64,000 bases of DNA from Halocynthiibacter namhaensis (GCF_000812685.1 NZ_JWIF01000067.1:62001-126000); one strand, 5' to 3'; positions 1 to 9,603 are shown, counted from the first letter of the stretch. A program made the numbers and translations. The notes: generated from the letters alone by a model not told the origin.

Positions 1-506
1 CCTTGCGAGGTCTTGAAGGCCAAACCTTCGGATAGACCCGTCATTTGCTTGAAGTCGCGGGCTTTCATGATGAAGCGTGCACCGTCAGAGAAACGCTGAT
101 CGTCAGGTCCGATGATGAAACGCACGACACCATTCATCACGAACATCACCCCAAGCGACACGATCAGAAAGATCACGGGTTTGGCTTTTTGTTCGCGGTA
201 GAACTTGTAGATCACACGATCCGTGGCCAATAACATCGCGATTGCGCCCAAAATCCCAAACGGCAGCGCGAGCAGGGCGGTTGGCAATGGGCCAAAGCTG
301 ATGCCCCAAGATTGAAACAACCATGTCACAAGGATCGTACACATCGCGCCAAAGGCCATGGTGTCGCCATGGGCGAAGTTCGAGAACCGCAAAATCCCAT
401 AGATCAGCGTGACACCCAAAGCTCCTAAGGCAAGTTGGCTGCCATAAGAGATTGCCGGGATCAGTACGAAGTTAGCAAGCGCGATAAATGCGTTGAGAAT
501 ATCCAT
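1..506 (-). CDS. livH: Branched-chain amino acid ABC transporter permease LivH (3' end off window)
   Basis: Inner-membrane permease of a LIV-type ABC importer. The reading frame starts with ATG at 506 and stays open to the left edge (about 168 codons), so the C-terminus is missing. The N-terminus MDILNAFIALANF and the stretch LGVTLIYGILRFSNFAHGD are typical of LivH permeases, followed by several hydrophobic helices. It starts 3 bp after the stop of livF, so it is translated in the same operon as livJ, livG and livF. The partner permease LivM is not in the window and is expected just to the left. Family assignment is firm; the substrate (branched-chain amino acid or another amide) is inferred. 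Confidence 0.9.
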   Translation of the reverse strand, partial: MDILNAFIALANFVLIPAISYGSQLALGALGVTLIYGILRFSNFAHGDTMAFGAMCTILVTWLFQSWGISFGPLPTALLALPFGILGAIAMLLATDRVIYKFYREQKAKPVIFLIVSLGVMFVMNGVVRFIIGPDDQRFSDGARFIMKARDFKQMTGLSEGLAFKTSQ

Positions 507-509
507 TGA

Positions 510-1223
510 TCAGCCCCCCAAGAAAGATTTGCGGACTTCGGGGTCGGCAAGCAAGGCTTGTCCCGTGTCGGTGAAACGATTGGCACCCTGAACCAGAACA
601 TAGCCTTTATCCGCAATTTCAAGCGCTTGACGGGCGTTTTGTTCGACCATCAGGATGGAAATACCTGTGCGGGCGACTTCAATGATGCGATCGAACAGTT
701 CGTCCATCACAATGGGGGAAACGCCTGCGGTGGGTTCATCCAGCATCAAAACAGTGGGCTTGGTCATCAAAGCGCGCCCCACAGCGACCTGTTGGCGTTG
801 CCCGCCAGACAATTCACCCGCAGGCTGGTTGCGTTTGTCGCCAAGGATCGGAAAGAGTTCATAGACCTGCTCGATGGTCTCATAGAAATCATCAGTGCGA
901 ATGAATGCGCCCATTTCCAAGTTTTCCTCAACCGTCATTGACGTGAAGATATTATGGGTCTGCGGCACAAATCCCATGCCTTTTGCCACGCGATCTTGGG
1001 GGGACAGTTTGGTGATGTCCTCGCCATCCAAGCGCACGGAACCTTTATTCAGGTTCAACATGCCGAAAACGGCTTTCATTCCAGTGGATTTGCCAGCGCC
1101 ATTCGGCCCAACAATCACAGCAATTTCGCCTTTATCAACCGCAATGGTGCAGTCGTGCAGAATATCCGGGCCTTTGCCATAACCACCGGTCATGCCATCG
1201 CCAATCAGGAAGGGTTCGCTCAT
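510..1223 (-). CDS. livF: Branched-chain amino acid ABC transporter ATP-binding protein LivF
   Basis: Cytoplasmic ATPase that powers the LIV-type importer together with LivG. The 237-residue protein has a Walker A GPNGAGKST near residue 39, an ABC signature LSGGQRQQV near 139 and a Walker B LMLDEP near 158, and its length is normal for LivF. The ATG overlaps the stop of livG by 4 bp (ATGA), indicating translational coupling. The order livJ-livG-livF-livH on the minus strand supports a single transport operon. Paralogous importers (urea, amides) share this layout, so the substrate is not certain. Confidence 0.93.
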   Translation of the reverse strand: MSEPFLIGDGMTGGYGKGPDILHDCTIAVDKGEIAVIVGPNGAGKSTGMKAVFGMLNLNKGSVRLDGEDITKLSPQDRVAKGMGFVPQTHNIFTSMTVEENLEMGAFIRTDDFYETIEQVYELFPILGDKRNQPAGELSGGQRQQVAVGRALMTKPTVLMLDEPTAGVSPIVMDELFDRIIEVARTGISILMVEQNARQALEIADKGYVLVQGANRFTDTGQALLADPEVRKSFLGG

Positions 1224-2008
1224 ACCGAGGCCTCTTCTTTTGTCTTATTTTTCAGACCAGTGCCGAGATAGGCTTCGATCACTTGTTCATTTGCTTTGAT
1301 TTCAGCCAGCGTGCCTTCGGCCAGGACTTTGCCCTCGGCCATACAGATCACGGGGTCGCAAATGCGGCCGATGAAATCCATGTCGTGTTCGATCACGACG
1401 AAGGTGTAATTGCGTTCCTTATTCAGGCGCAGGATCGCGTCACCAATGGTGTTGAGTAGGGTGCGGTTCACGCCTGCGCCGACCTCATCCAGAAATACGA
1501 TCTTGGCATCAACCATCATGGTGCGGCCAAGTTCCAACAGCTTTTTCTGACCGCCAGAAATCTGCCCCGCCTTATGGTCGGCCAGATGTTCAACGGTTAA
1601 GAATTCGAGAACTTCGTCGGCTTTGGCACGTAGGGCGCGTTCTTCATCGGCGATGCGTTTGCGACCAAACCAAGTGTTCCACAGGGTTTCGCCGGATTGC
1701 GCGCCGGGCACCATCATCAAGTTTTCGCGGCAGGACATGCTTTCAAATTCATGGGCGATTTGAAAGGTGCGCAGAAGGCCCTTGTGGAATAATTCATGTG
1801 GGGGAAGGCCTGTGATGTCTTCACCCTTCATCAAGACGCGACCTGCGCTTGGTTGAAGAACACCAGCGATCACGTTGAAAAGGCTTGTTTTTCCTGCACC
1901 ATTTGGGCCAATCAATCCGGTGATTGATCCTTCCTCAATTTGCAATGTCGCGCCGTCAACAGCGTAAAATCCACCAAAATTTTTGGCAAGTCCCTCTACG
2001 GTGATCAT
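1220..2008 (-). CDS. livG: Branched-chain amino acid ABC transporter ATP-binding protein LivG
   Basis: The second ATPase of the LIV-type importer, 262 residues. Walker A GPNGAGKTS is near residue 34, the signature ISGGQKKLLELGR near 150 and a Walker B IVFLDE follows. The C-terminal extension with VIEAYLG is typical of LivG (the BCA_ABC_TP_C motif region). It lies 94 bp downstream of the binding-protein gene, across a hairpin, and overlaps livF by 4 bp. The Walker B is followed by VGAG where most ABC ATPases have PTAG; this variant is common in this subfamily. Confidence 0.92.
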   Translation of the reverse strand: MITVEGLAKNFGGFYAVDGATLQIEEGSITGLIGPNGAGKTSLFNVIAGVLQPSAGRVLMKGEDITGLPPHELFHKGLLRTFQIAHEFESMSCRENLMMVPGAQSGETLWNTWFGRKRIADEERALRAKADEVLEFLTVEHLADHKAGQISGGQKKLLELGRTMMVDAKIVFLDEVGAGVNRTLLNTIGDAILRLNKERNYTFVVIEHDMDFIGRICDPVICMAEGKVLAEGTLAEIKANEQVIEAYLGTGLKNKTKEEASV

Positions 2009-2055
2009 CCCGTAACCCCTTATTGTCGTTCTGCATTGACTGCAGTTAGTGCAAA

Positions 2056-2080
2056 CAGCCCGGAGATGATCCCCGGGCTG
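2056..2080 (-). terminator. Hairpin between livJ and livG, probable attenuator
   Basis: A perfect 8-bp inverted repeat (CAGCCCGG / CCGGGCTG) with a 9-nt loop lies in the 94-bp gap after livJ. The T-run that follows on the minus strand is weak. Such a hairpin after a binding-protein gene usually lets the binding protein be made in excess over the membrane components; this role is inferred from position. Confidence 0.5.
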
Positions 2081-2102
2081 CTTCAGATCAATTCAGATCA
2101 GA

Positions 2103-3299
2103 TTAACGATATTCAACAGTAACGTTGGCACCGTCTTGGACTTCGATGATACGGTAAGAACCACCGCTTTCACCGCCACCGATCAGCTCAACTGCGGACC
2201 CACCAACATAGTCGATGTCGCCGCCGTTGCGGATGATCTCAAGGCCTTTGGCCAATTCACCAGGATAGATTTTCTCACCTGGGGCATTCGCCATTTCCAT
2301 GATCTTGCTGCCGTAATCCGCAGCATTGGAAGACCCCGCCGCTTCCATCGCGAACATGAACAACGCAGCTGCGTCATAAGTTTCGGATGTGAAGGAAGAC
2401 GTGCTGTCAAAGTCGTTTGCCGCGCCGATAGTCGCCATTTTCTCAGCAGAATCGCCACCAACACCAGCGATCAGACCGAACGATCCGTTCAGATCAGCGC
2501 CAACGTTCTCAGGAAGGCTGTCACCGATCATGCCGCCTGGAAGAGCGAATTGTTCATATGCGCCAGAATCGAGGGACGCGTTGATGATGCCCAGACCACC
2601 TTGGTCAAGGTAACCCGCAACAACAAGGATGTCGCCGCCAGCCGCTGCAAGTGCGCCGATCTCAGCAGAATAATCTGCTTTGCCGTCTTCATGTGCCGCA
2701 GAGATTGTGATTTCGCCGCCAGCTGCGGTGTAAGCGGCTGCGAAAGATTCCGCGATGCCTTTGCCGTAGTCGTTGTTGGTGTAGGTCAGGGCCGCAGATT
2801 TGAAGCCACGTTCCATCATGATGTCGGACAGGATCTGACCTTCGCGGGCATCAGAAGGTGCGGTGCGGAAGAACAGATCATTGTCTTCTGCGGACGAAAG
2901 CGCAGGGGAGGTCGCGGAAGGTGAAATCATCACCATGCCGTTCGGGATCGCTACGTTTTGCAGAACCGCGCCAGTTACGCCGGAACAATCCGCGCCGATC
3001 AGGCCAGAAATGCCATCAGCTGAGATCAGCTTTTCAGCATTGGATGTTGCAAGACCGTTGTCGATACAACCGGAATCAGCGCGCACAGCTTCGACCATGT
3101 GACCGTCAAGAATACCGCCCGCCGCGTTGACTTCTGCCATCGCAGCTTCGCCGCCGGCAGCCATGTGTGGTGAAAGTGTTTCGATCGGGCCGGTGAAGCC
3201 AAACAGAATGCCAAGTTTAACAGCGCCGTGGCCGTCAGCAGATGCAGCGCCCGCGCCCATAATTGCGGTCGCGGCAGTTGCCATAAGCAGCTTTTTCAT
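2103..3299 (-). CDS. livJ: Periplasmic branched-chain amino acid binding protein (LivJ type)
   Basis: Periplasmic solute receptor of the LIV-type ABC importer, 398 residues. The N-terminus MKKLLMATAATAIMG...ASA is a clear Sec signal peptide of about 21 residues, followed by VKLGILFGFTGP, the typical first strand of a Peripla_BP_6 domain. It is the first gene of the livJ-livG-livF-livH operon. A GGGAGAGAC ribosome binding site precedes the ATG at 3299. Two cysteines, CIDNG and DCSG, are as expected for a disulphide in this family. The ligand is inferred. Confidence 0.9.
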   Translation of the reverse strand: MKKLLMATAATAIMGAGAASADGHGAVKLGILFGFTGPIETLSPHMAAGGEAAMAEVNAAGGILDGHMVEAVRADSGCIDNGLATSNAEKLISADGISGLIGADCSGVTGAVLQNVAIPNGMVMISPSATSPALSSAEDNDLFFRTAPSDAREGQILSDIMMERGFKSAALTYTNNDYGKGIAESFAAAYTAAGGEITISAAHEDGKADYSAEIGALAAAGGDILVVAGYLDQGGLGIINASLDSGAYEQFALPGGMIGDSLPENVGADLNGSFGLIAGVGGDSAEKMATIGAANDFDSTSSFTSETYDAAALFMFAMEAAGSSNAADYGSKIMEMANAPGEKIYPGELAKGLEIIRNGGDIDYVGGSAVELIGGGESGGSYRIIEVQDGANVTVEYR

Positions 3300-3588
3300 G
3301 TGTCTCTCCCTAGTAGACTTTTTAATTGGCTCGGAGTTTAGCTGAACATATTCAAATTGAAACCCTTTAGCCGAAGAACTGGCTCAAATGGGGGTGAAAC
3401 GACGTAAAATAAGGCCCTTTGGGTGCTTTATACTTGAAGTAAATGTCACTTTTGTCAGCGGTGCCGTCGCAAATATCGACCTGTGCTGCGAGGCATGGCA
3501 ATGCGTATTATCGCTGCGTTGGTCCAACGGAATGGTGATTCTATCGGACCAAGTTTTGATCATGCGTTTTGTTTGACGCTGGAGATGA
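3300..3588. other. Intergenic region upstream of livJ
   Basis: 289 bp between the livJ start and the end of the AraC-type regulator gene. It should hold the livJ promoter on the minus strand. It is AT-rich around 3340-3365, but I see no convincing -35/-10 pair, RNA gene or coding frame. Confidence 0.5.
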
Positions 3589-4590
3589 TCAGATACTTAG
3601 GCGGATCGCCCGACTGCCACGTTCACGATATGGGGTCGTGTTGTAATGAGACCGGTAACATTTTGAAAAATGGCTCGGGCTGGCAAAACCACAGGCCAAG
3701 GCCACATTGATAACACTCATGTCGGTTTGCATCAAAAGGTTACGCGCTTTTTGCAGCCGCAACTCCATGTAATATCGTTTGGGCGAGCGGTTCAAATAGC
3801 GACGAAACAGGCGTTCCAGCTGACGTGTCGACATGCCAACATCTTTCGCCAAAACAGACGGGCTGATTGGTTCTTCGATGTTTTGTTCCATCATCTGAAT
3901 GACGGCCGACAATTTGGGGTGACGCACGCCAATACGCGATGGAACAGACAGGCGCTGTGTATCTTGGTCGGTGCGAATGGAAGAATAGATCAACTGATCC
4001 GCCACGGCATTTGCCAAATCTTCACTGTGGTCAGAAGCAATCAGTTTAAGCATCAAATCAATGGATGAGGTGCCGCCTGCCGTGGTATATCGATTGCCAT
4101 CCATGACAAAAACAGACTTGGTCAGCTCAACGTCGTCGAATTCCTCGGCAAAACTGTCTTGGTTTTCCCAGTGAATGGTCGCTTTCTTGCCATCCAATAA
4201 CCCTGCGCGCGCCATGACAAATCCAGCGGTACACAGCCCCGCAATAACGGGACCGCGACGGGCTTCGCGACGCACCCAATTCAGTAGACGCTTGGTTGTC
4301 GCTGCCTGAACATCCAGTCCACCACAAAGGATCAACCGATCATCCCGCAACATTTCGTCAAGATCACCGTCTAAATTAAACTGCGCGCCTGCGGAACAAG
4401 ACACGGTCTCGCCGCCTTCGCCAATTAAAATCCATTCATAGAGGGTGTTGTTCGACATGCGGTTTGCGATGCGTAAAGATTCGACCGCTGAAGAGAAGCT
4501 CAGCAAAGAGAAATTCTCAAGCAAAACAAAGACAAACCGTCGAGGCTTTACGCCAGCTTCGACCTCAATTGTCTGTGGAATCTCTGCCAT
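3589..4590 (-). CDS. GlxA-family transcriptional regulator (DJ-1/PfpI-like domain plus AraC HTH)
   Basis: DNA-binding regulator of 333 residues. The first ~190 residues form a DJ-1/PfpI (class I amidotransferase-like) domain with the nucleophile-elbow region [16 protein letters not shown]; the C-terminal ~100 residues carry two AraC helix-turn-helices ([20 protein letters not shown] and [15 protein letters not shown]). This architecture is the GlxA/GbdR/CdhR group, often controlling quaternary amine, carnitine or arginine catabolism. The N-terminal domain senses ligands rather than acting as an enzyme in known members. GAGGTAAG precedes the ATG. It is divergent from aroG, which is probably not its target; its regulon cannot be read from the window. 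Confidence 0.88.
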   Translation of the reverse strand: MAEIPQTIEVEAGVKPRRFVFVLLENFSLLSFSSAVESLRIANRMSNNTLYEWILIGEGGETVSCSAGAQFNLDGDLDEMLRDDRLILCGGLDVQAATTKRLLNWVRREARRGPVIAGLCTAGFVMARAGLLDGKKATIHWENQDSFAEEFDDVELTKSVFVMDGNRYTTAGGTSSIDLMLKLIASDHSEDLANAVADQLIYSSIRTDQDTQRLSVPSRIGVRHPKLSAVIQMMEQNIEEPISPSVLAKDVGMSTRQLERLFRRYLNRSPKRYYMELRLQKARNLLMQTDMSVINVALACGFASPSHFSKCYRSHYNTTPYRERGSRAIRLSI

Positions 4591-4707
4591 TGGCTTACCT
4601 CATGTTAACTTGAAAACCGAAACAGGAAACGGCGCTGGGATCAAGATGTTTCGGTACTATCTCATGCAGATATTACCGAATTTGCCCTTTGCCTGCAAAT
4701 TCAGCGG

Positions 4708-4737
4708 TTGGCAAGCCCCCTCAATCGCTTTTATAGA
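4708..4737 (+). promoter_or_regulatory. Candidate sigma-70-type promoter for aroG
   Basis: TTGGCA (4708-4713) and TATAGA (4732-4737) are separated by 18 bp and lie 35 bp upstream of the aroG ATG. The match is good but promoter prediction by eye is weak evidence. Confidence 0.4.
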
Positions 4738-4771
4738 GAAGGTCTTAACAAATCTTGCGGGAGCAAATCTA

Positions 4772-6142
4772 ATGACACGGCAATGGCAAAAATCTGACTG
4801 GCGCAACAAGCCCCGGATCCAGATGCCGGATTATCCGGATCAGGGGGCACTTAACGCTGTGGAGAACCAGCTTGGGGTTTATCCGCCATTGGTTTTTGCC
4901 GGTGAAGCCCGCAATCTGAAATCCGCTTTGGCGGATGTGTCTCGTGGCGATGCGTTCCTGCTGCAGGGCGGCGATTGTGCGGAAAGCTTTGCGGAATTTT
5001 CTGCTGATATGATCCGCGACACATTCAAAGTGATGTTGCAGATGGCGATGGTTTTGACCTGGGGCGCAAAAGTGCCTGTGGTCAAGGTTGGCCGTCTTGC
5101 CGGGCAATTCGCAAAACCACGTTCTGCCCCCACGGAAACCATTGATGGCGTTGAACTTCCGTCGTTCCGTGGCGATATCATCAACGAGCTGGATTTCACA
5201 TCCGCAGCCCGTATTCCGAACCCTGAAAAAATGTTGCAGGCCTATACGCAGTCGGCTGCAACGCTGAACCTTGTGCGCGCGTTTTCCCAAGGTGGTTACG
5301 CAGACGTGCATCAAGTGCATTCATGGACGCAGGGTTTTGTCAAAGGCGAGAACGCCGCGCGTTACCGCGATATGGCGGATCGCATTCAAGACACGCTTGA
5401 TTTCATGAAAGCGGCTGGTGTGGACAGTTCACGCGCACACACATTGCAAACCGTTGATTTCTATACATCCCACGAAGCGCTGCTTCTGGAATATGAAGAA
5501 GCACTGTGCCGGATTGATTCGACGTCTGGCAAGCCTGTTGCGGGCTCTGGTCATTTGATCTGGATCGGTGATCGCACCCGTCAGCCTGATGGCGCCCATG
5601 TTGAATTCTGCCGCGGTGTGCAAAACCCGATTGGTCTGAAATGTGGTCCCAGCATGGATGTGGATGATCTGAAGGTTCTGATGAACAAGCTGAACCCGGA
5701 AAACGAAGCGGGCCGCCTGACTTTGATCGCGCGTTTCGGTGCCGGTTCTGTTGGCGATCACCTGCCGCGTCTTGTGAAAGCGGTTCAGGAAGAGGGCGCG
5801 AATGTGGTCTGGTCTTGTGACCCGATGCATGGCAACACGATCAAAGCGGCGTCTGGCTACAAAACCCGCCCATTTGAAAGCGTGATGCGCGAAGTGCAGG
5901 AATTCTTCAACATTCACAAAGCAGAGGGCACGATCCCTGGTGGTGTGCATTTTGAGATGACCGGTAAAGACGTGACTGAATGTACGGGTGGCGTGCGTGC
6001 TGTGACCGATGAAGATCTGTCCAGCCGCTACCACACGGCCTGTGATCCACGTTTGAACGCATCGCAATCTTTGGAGCTGGCGTTTTTGATCGCGGAAGAG
6101 CTGTCAGCGAACCGCAAGGCGTTGCAATCCCAAGCCGTTTAA
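4772..6142 (+). CDS. aroG: Class II 3-deoxy-D-arabino-heptulosonate 7-phosphate synthase
   Basis: First enzyme of the shikimate pathway: condenses phosphoenolpyruvate and erythrose 4-phosphate to DAHP. The 456-residue product matches the plant/actinobacterial class II type in length and motifs: [10 protein letters not shown] with the metal-binding Cys near residue 69, [10 protein letters not shown], and [10 protein letters not shown]. The frame is open upstream to 4445, but the ATG at 4772 is preferred: it has GGAG upstream, begins at the family's usual N-terminus ([10 protein letters not shown]), and the upstream part overlaps the divergent regulator gene. It appears to be monocistronic and is followed by a strong terminator. 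Confidence 0.94.
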   Translation: MTRQWQKSDWRNKPRIQMPDYPDQGALNAVENQLGVYPPLVFAGEARNLKSALADVSRGDAFLLQGGDCAESFAEFSADMIRDTFKVMLQMAMVLTWGAKVPVVKVGRLAGQFAKPRSAPTETIDGVELPSFRGDIINELDFTSAARIPNPEKMLQAYTQSAATLNLVRAFSQGGYADVHQVHSWTQGFVKGENAARYRDMADRIQDTLDFMKAAGVDSSRAHTLQTVDFYTSHEALLLEYEEALCRIDSTSGKPVAGSGHLIWIGDRTRQPDGAHVEFCRGVQNPIGLKCGPSMDVDDLKVLMNKLNPENEAGRLTLIARFGAGSVGDHLPRLVKAVQEEGANVVWSCDPMHGNTIKAASGYKTRPFESVMREVQEFFNIHKAEGTIPGGVHFEMTGKDVTECTGGVRAVTDEDLSSRYHTACDPRLNASQSLELAFLIAEELSANRKALQSQAV

Positions 6143-6159
6143 TGTGACGTTAATAGTTT

Positions 6160-6198
6160 AAAAGGCCGCCGCATCTTATTGATGTTGCGGCCTTTTTT
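6160..6198 (+). terminator. Rho-independent terminator after aroG
   Basis: AAAGGCCGCCGCATC pairs with GATGTTGCGGCCTTT around a short loop, followed by a T-run (6192-6198). It serves aroG and may also act on the convergent gene ending at 6239. Confidence 0.85.
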
Positions 6199-6238
6199 CT
6201 CGACTTATCTTGCCGTTTTTAAATGTCTTATCGTGCCC

Positions 6239-6961
6239 TTAATCCGGGGCTTCTACCAACCTTAGGTAGGGAACTTTGGGTTTGTTTTGAAAGGGCGTTG
6301 CGGTTTCAGCAAATCCGCGTTCAGCTTGTTTCGTGGGGTGCTTAGATGAAGGCTCGGCGACGGGTTGTGATTTTGCCGGTGCTGGAGATGCCGTTAAGAT
6401 TGATGATTTCGGCTGCACAAGGCTGCGTTCCGCACTGATCATTTCAAAACGACGTGGGGTGCGCCCAACAGATCCGTCTGTGACAAGGCATCCAAGGATG
6501 CGCGACACATCCCCAAGATCGCTTTTCAGTGGCAACAGCAGCATCCGAGCCTCCAATTCAGGTTTGCCAAACCCAGCTTCACCCTTAAGTGTCAAAGTCG
6601 CTGTTTCTGGACCCTGAAACACGTCTTCAAGCAGGGAAGACACGGGTTTACGGCTGTTTGGGACGAAGAACGACGTCAAAGGCATGCCGCGGACCTCCAT
6701 TCCAATCAGGTCGACCAGATGCATGCCCGCAAGGCGAAAGCGTGCGAGGCCTGGCGCAATGCGTTCAAGAATAAAGGCGTATTCCAGAACATTTTCAATA
6801 CCGCGCGGGTTCACATCCGTGCGCAGGGGCACCGTACGACCATGACGTAGACCTTCCCAATAGGCCTCCATTTGTTTGAGGGCCGCCCAGGTCATTTGAC
6901 CTTGGTATTTCGAAAAGGAAATGATGCGTTTATCAGTATGTTCATTGCTATTCTTTTTCAT
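6239..6961 (-). CDS. PAS-domain protein (PAS_5 type), 240 aa
   Basis: Cytoplasmic protein of unknown role. Residues about 20-150 (TWAALKQMEAYWEGLRHGR, NPRGIENVLEYAFILERI, RFRLAGMHLVDLIG) match the PAS_5 family common in alphaproteobacteria; the C-terminal ~70 residues look disordered and Lys/Pro/Ser-rich. I see no output domain, transmembrane segment or signal peptide. The start chosen is the ATG at 6961 (MKKNSNEHTD), preceded by GAGACGG; the frame is open upstream to 7042 but that part has no family similarity. It is divergent from yicC, with a CtrA-like site in the shared intergenic region, so cell-cycle control is possible but unproved. Confidence 0.75.
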   Translation of the reverse strand: MKKNSNEHTDKRIISFSKYQGQMTWAALKQMEAYWEGLRHGRTVPLRTDVNPRGIENVLEYAFILERIAPGLARFRLAGMHLVDLIGMEVRGMPLTSFFVPNSRKPVSSLLEDVFQGPETATLTLKGEAGFGKPELEARMLLLPLKSDLGDVSRILGCLVTDGSVGRTPRRFEMISAERSLVQPKSSILTASPAPAKSQPVAEPSSKHPTKQAERGFAETATPFQNKPKVPYLRLVEAPD

Positions 6962-7045
6962 GGGCCCGTCTCGCTTACGGTGGGGCCGGCTAATGAACCC
7001 CGTACGATTGTTTACAGGGTGATGTTCTGTTAACCCTGACACCAG

Positions 7046-7066
7046 AATGGTTACCGGTAAGTTAAT
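7046..7066. promoter_or_regulatory. Repeated intergenic motif, copy 1 (CtrA-like?)
   Basis: AATGGTTACCGGTAAGTTAA lies between the divergent PAS_5 and yicC genes and matches a second copy at 9711-9730 at 17 of 20 positions. It contains TTAC-N7-TTAA, one base away from the CtrA consensus TTAA-N7-TTAA, and the palindrome TTACCGGTAA. The regulator is not known. Confidence 0.35.
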
Positions 7067-7106
7067 ATCGCACAGAAAAACGAAAATTGGTGGGAAACCT
7101 TAAGAG

Positions 7107-7997
7107 ATGGTTAACTCAATGACTGGATTTGCCTCAGGTCAGGGGGCAAAACACGGCTTCAGCTGGACTTGGGAATTGCGCGCAGTGAATGCGCGTGGGC
7201 TTGATTTGCGCCTGCGTATGCCGGATTGGTTGCCAGGTCTGGAACAGACGCTGCGCACGGCTTTGACTGGCGTTTTGGCACGCGGATCGGTCACGCTGAA
7301 CCTGCGTTTGACGCGGGAAGAAACCGCGTCTTCGGTGCGGGTGGTTCCAGAAACATTGACAGCGGCGCTGGAAAACTTGAACCAAATCGAAGCAACCGCC
7401 CGTGCCGCTGGGGTGGCGCTTGTGCCGACCACTGCGCTTGATGTGATGGCGCTTCGCGGTGTCCTTGATAGCGCGCCTGAAATCACCGATGCTGAGGCGC
7501 TTTCAAAAACGCTGCAGGGTGATTTCGCCTCTGTATTGCAGGATTTCCTAGACATGCGTGCTGCCGAAGGGCTGTCGCTTGCGGACATTATTGATGCGCA
7601 GCTCACTGAAATTGAACAACTTACAGAACAAGCCACTGCCCAAGCCCGCGCGCGCCTGCCAAAGGTAGAACAGGCGTTTCGCGAGAATATCGCGCGGATT
7701 TTAGACAATAGCGAAGCTGTCGATGAAGGGCGCCTTGCACAGGAACTGGCCCTGTTGGCAGTGAAGGCTGACGTCACTGAAGAAACGGACCGTTTGCTGA
7801 CCCATATCAAAGCCGCGCGTGCTTTATTGGGGGAAGATGGGCCACGCGGTCGGAAATTTGATTTCTTGATGCAGGAGTTTAACCGCGAGGCGAATACACT
7901 GTGTTCCAAAAGCCAAGACAGCGATTTGACGGCTACGGGACTTGACCTGAAGGCTGTGATTGATCAGATGCGCGAACAAATTCAGAATGTGGAGTAG
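7107..7997 (+). CDS. yicC: YicC/YloC-family endoribonuclease
   Basis: Cytoplasmic protein of 296 residues belonging to the YicC family, members of which act as endoribonucleases. The N-terminus MVNSMTGFAS corresponds to the conserved MxxSMTGF start, which supports the ATG at 7107 over the one at 7119. The C-terminal DUF1732 part is visible in RLAQELALLAVKADVTEE and KFDFLMQEFNREANT. It is followed after 3 bp by gmk, the usual neighbour of yicC-like genes in many bacteria, and then by a gamma carbonic anhydrase, probably as one operon. A perfect TTAA-N7-TTAA element overlaps its start codon. Confidence 0.92.
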   Translation: MVNSMTGFASGQGAKHGFSWTWELRAVNARGLDLRLRMPDWLPGLEQTLRTALTGVLARGSVTLNLRLTREETASSVRVVPETLTAALENLNQIEATARAAGVALVPTTALDVMALRGVLDSAPEITDAEALSKTLQGDFASVLQDFLDMRAAEGLSLADIIDAQLTEIEQLTEQATAQARARLPKVEQAFRENIARILDNSEAVDEGRLAQELALLAVKADVTEETDRLLTHIKAARALLGEDGPRGRKFDFLMQEFNREANTLCSKSQDSDLTATGLDLKAVIDQMREQIQNVE

Positions 7998-8000
7998 TCG

Positions 8001-8648
8001 ATGAACACCAACCAGCGCCGGGGCCTTTTGATGATCCTGTCTTCGCCATCTGGCGCGGGCAAATCGACACTTTCCAAACGTTTGCGTAGATGGGATCCAA
8101 CCATTCGCTTTTCCGTATCGGCCACCACGCGCGAACCACGTGTTGGCGAAGTTGACGGTCAAGATTATCACTTTATGACCGAGGCCAATTTCAAACGTGA
8201 CGTCGCTGACGGCATGATGCTGGAACATGCGCATGTTTTCGGCAATTTCTATGGCTCGCCCCGTGGTCCTGTGTTGGAAGCGGTTGAGGCCGGCCAAGAC
8301 GTGTTGTTTGACGTTGATTGGCAGGGCGAACAGCAAATTCGCAATACGGACCTTGGCAAACACGCTTTGTCGATTTTCTTGCTGCCACCTTCCATCGCTG
8401 AATTGCGGGCACGTCTGGAAGGACGTGGTCAGGACAGCGAAGAAGTGATTGAAAAACGGATGCGCAAAAGCTGGGACGAAATCAGTCGCTGGTCAAATTA
8501 CGACTATGTTCTGGTGAATGACGATCTGGATGCAACGGAAGAACGTTTATTGACGATTGTCGCATCCGAACGTTTGCGCCGTGAACAACAGCCAGGGGTC
8601 GTGGAACATATTCGCGGGCTGCAGGCTGAATTTGAGGAAATGTCATGA
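8001..8648 (+). CDS. gmk: Guanylate kinase
   Basis: Phosphorylates GMP to GDP with ATP, an essential step in GTP supply. The 215-residue protein has the P-loop [15 protein letters not shown] near residue 14, the GMP-binding segment [21 protein letters not shown], and [12 protein letters not shown], all diagnostic of Gmk. Length is normal. It starts 3 bp after yicC and overlaps the next gene by 4 bp, so it is embedded in the yicC-gmk-caiE-like operon. Confidence 0.96.
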   Translation: MNTNQRRGLLMILSSPSGAGKSTLSKRLRRWDPTIRFSVSATTREPRVGEVDGQDYHFMTEANFKRDVADGMMLEHAHVFGNFYGSPRGPVLEAVEAGQDVLFDVDWQGEQQIRNTDLGKHALSIFLLPPSIAELRARLEGRGQDSEEVIEKRMRKSWDEISRWSNYDYVLVNDDLDATEERLLTIVASERLRREQQPGVVEHIRGLQAEFEEMS

Positions 8649-9172
8649 CGATCTACGCGCTGGATGAACATAGCCCCGAGATCGCCTCTGACGTTTTTGT
8701 TGCTCCAGATGCCAATGTCATCGGAAAGATTCGGCTGCAGGCAGGGTCATCTGTGTGGTTCGGTTCGACCCTTCGAGGCGACAATGAACTGATCGATCTG
8801 GGCGCGGGCAGCAATATCCAAGAAAATTGTGTTTTGCATACGGACATGGGGTTTCCACTGGTGATCGGAGCGGGCTGTACCGTGGGCCATAAGGCGATGC
8901 TGCATGGCTGCACCATTGGCGACAACAGTTTGATCGGTATGGGTGCGACGGTGTTGAACGGTGCGAAAATTGGGAAAAACTGCCTGATTGGGGCAGGGGC
9001 GTTGATCACTGAGGGCAAAGTAATCCCCGATGGATCTTTGGTGATGGGGGTGCCAGGAAAAGTGGTGCGTGACCTATCTGATGACGCGATTGAAGGTTTG
9101 CTCCGTTCCGCAGTTGGGTATCAAATGAATGCACAGCGATTTTTGACGGGATTAACCTGTCTTAAGCTATAG
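8645..9172 (+). CDS. Gamma-class carbonic anhydrase-like hexapeptide protein
   Basis: Left-handed beta-helix protein of 175 residues in the YrdA/CaiE/PaaY group. Hexapeptide repeats run through residues 15-150, and the zinc-ligand histidines of gamma carbonic anhydrases are present ([15 protein letters not shown]). Many members have little or no measurable carbonic anhydrase activity, so the reaction is uncertain. Its ATG overlaps the gmk stop (ATGA), suggesting coupled translation. Confidence 0.85.
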   Translation: MTIYALDEHSPEIASDVFVAPDANVIGKIRLQAGSSVWFGSTLRGDNELIDLGAGSNIQENCVLHTDMGFPLVIGAGCTVGHKAMLHGCTIGDNSLIGMGATVLNGAKIGKNCLIGAGALITEGKVIPDGSLVMGVPGKVVRDLSDDAIEGLLRSAVGYQMNAQRFLTGLTCLKL

Positions 9173-9246
9173 CTGTCGCGCGGATCGTTCGGCATATTCA
9201 GAAGCGACGACAAACGCCAAGTTTTGACATCAAATATGTCACCGCC

Positions 9247-9603
9247 TCAGGAGGGGACCAATTTGAATTCTGGCAGTCGGCTGAGCTCGATGATTTCAGA
9301 ATCGACGTTGGGGGCTTTGTAGTTGATCTCGCGGGCGATCATTTCTGGGTTGGGCAGTTTGGGCGCGAGAATGCGAAAGGCCCCAGCAAACCGAAAGGCT
9401 TGAAGGCGTTCTGCAATGTCCAATGCATCGAAATCTAATGATGTCAGTGGTGTCAGAATCATAGTTGGTCGGTGTTTCAGCAATGCCTCTGCTGAAAACG
9501 CGTGGAAGTCGATGAAAACCAGCGCCTCATCCTGGGGAAGTGATCGTCCGCTTGAAAGCCAGCTTTCAACGTTACCGATAACTAAAATAACAGTGTTGGC
9601 CAT
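9247..9603 (-). CDS. Hypothetical protein, possible degenerate receiver-like fold
   Basis: 118-residue protein with no family I recognise. The N-terminus MANTVILVIGN looks like a first beta strand, and the alternation of hydrophobic strands and helices (DEALVFIDFHAF, KHRPTMILTPL, AGAFRILAP) resembles a receiver-type alpha/beta fold without clear phosphorylation residues; this is an impression only. The ATG at 9603 follows a GAAGGA with long spacing; a GTG at 9657 would add 18 residues. It is divergent from phoR. Confidence 0.55.
   Translation of the reverse strand: MANTVILVIGNVESWLSSGRSLPQDEALVFIDFHAFSAEALLKHRPTMILTPLTSLDFDALDIAERLQAFRFAGAFRILAPKLPNPEMIAREINYKAPNVDSEIIELSRLPEFKLVPS

Noticed and set aside
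4445-4771. Longer start for aroG
   Set aside because: The frame is open but overlaps the divergent regulator gene, and the residues before 4772 have no DAHP synthase character. The ATG at 4772 has a ribosome binding site and the usual N-terminus.
6139-6153. TTAA-N7-TTAA site at the aroG stop
   Set aside because: It overlaps the stop codon and precedes a terminator, with no promoter downstream on either strand that it could serve.
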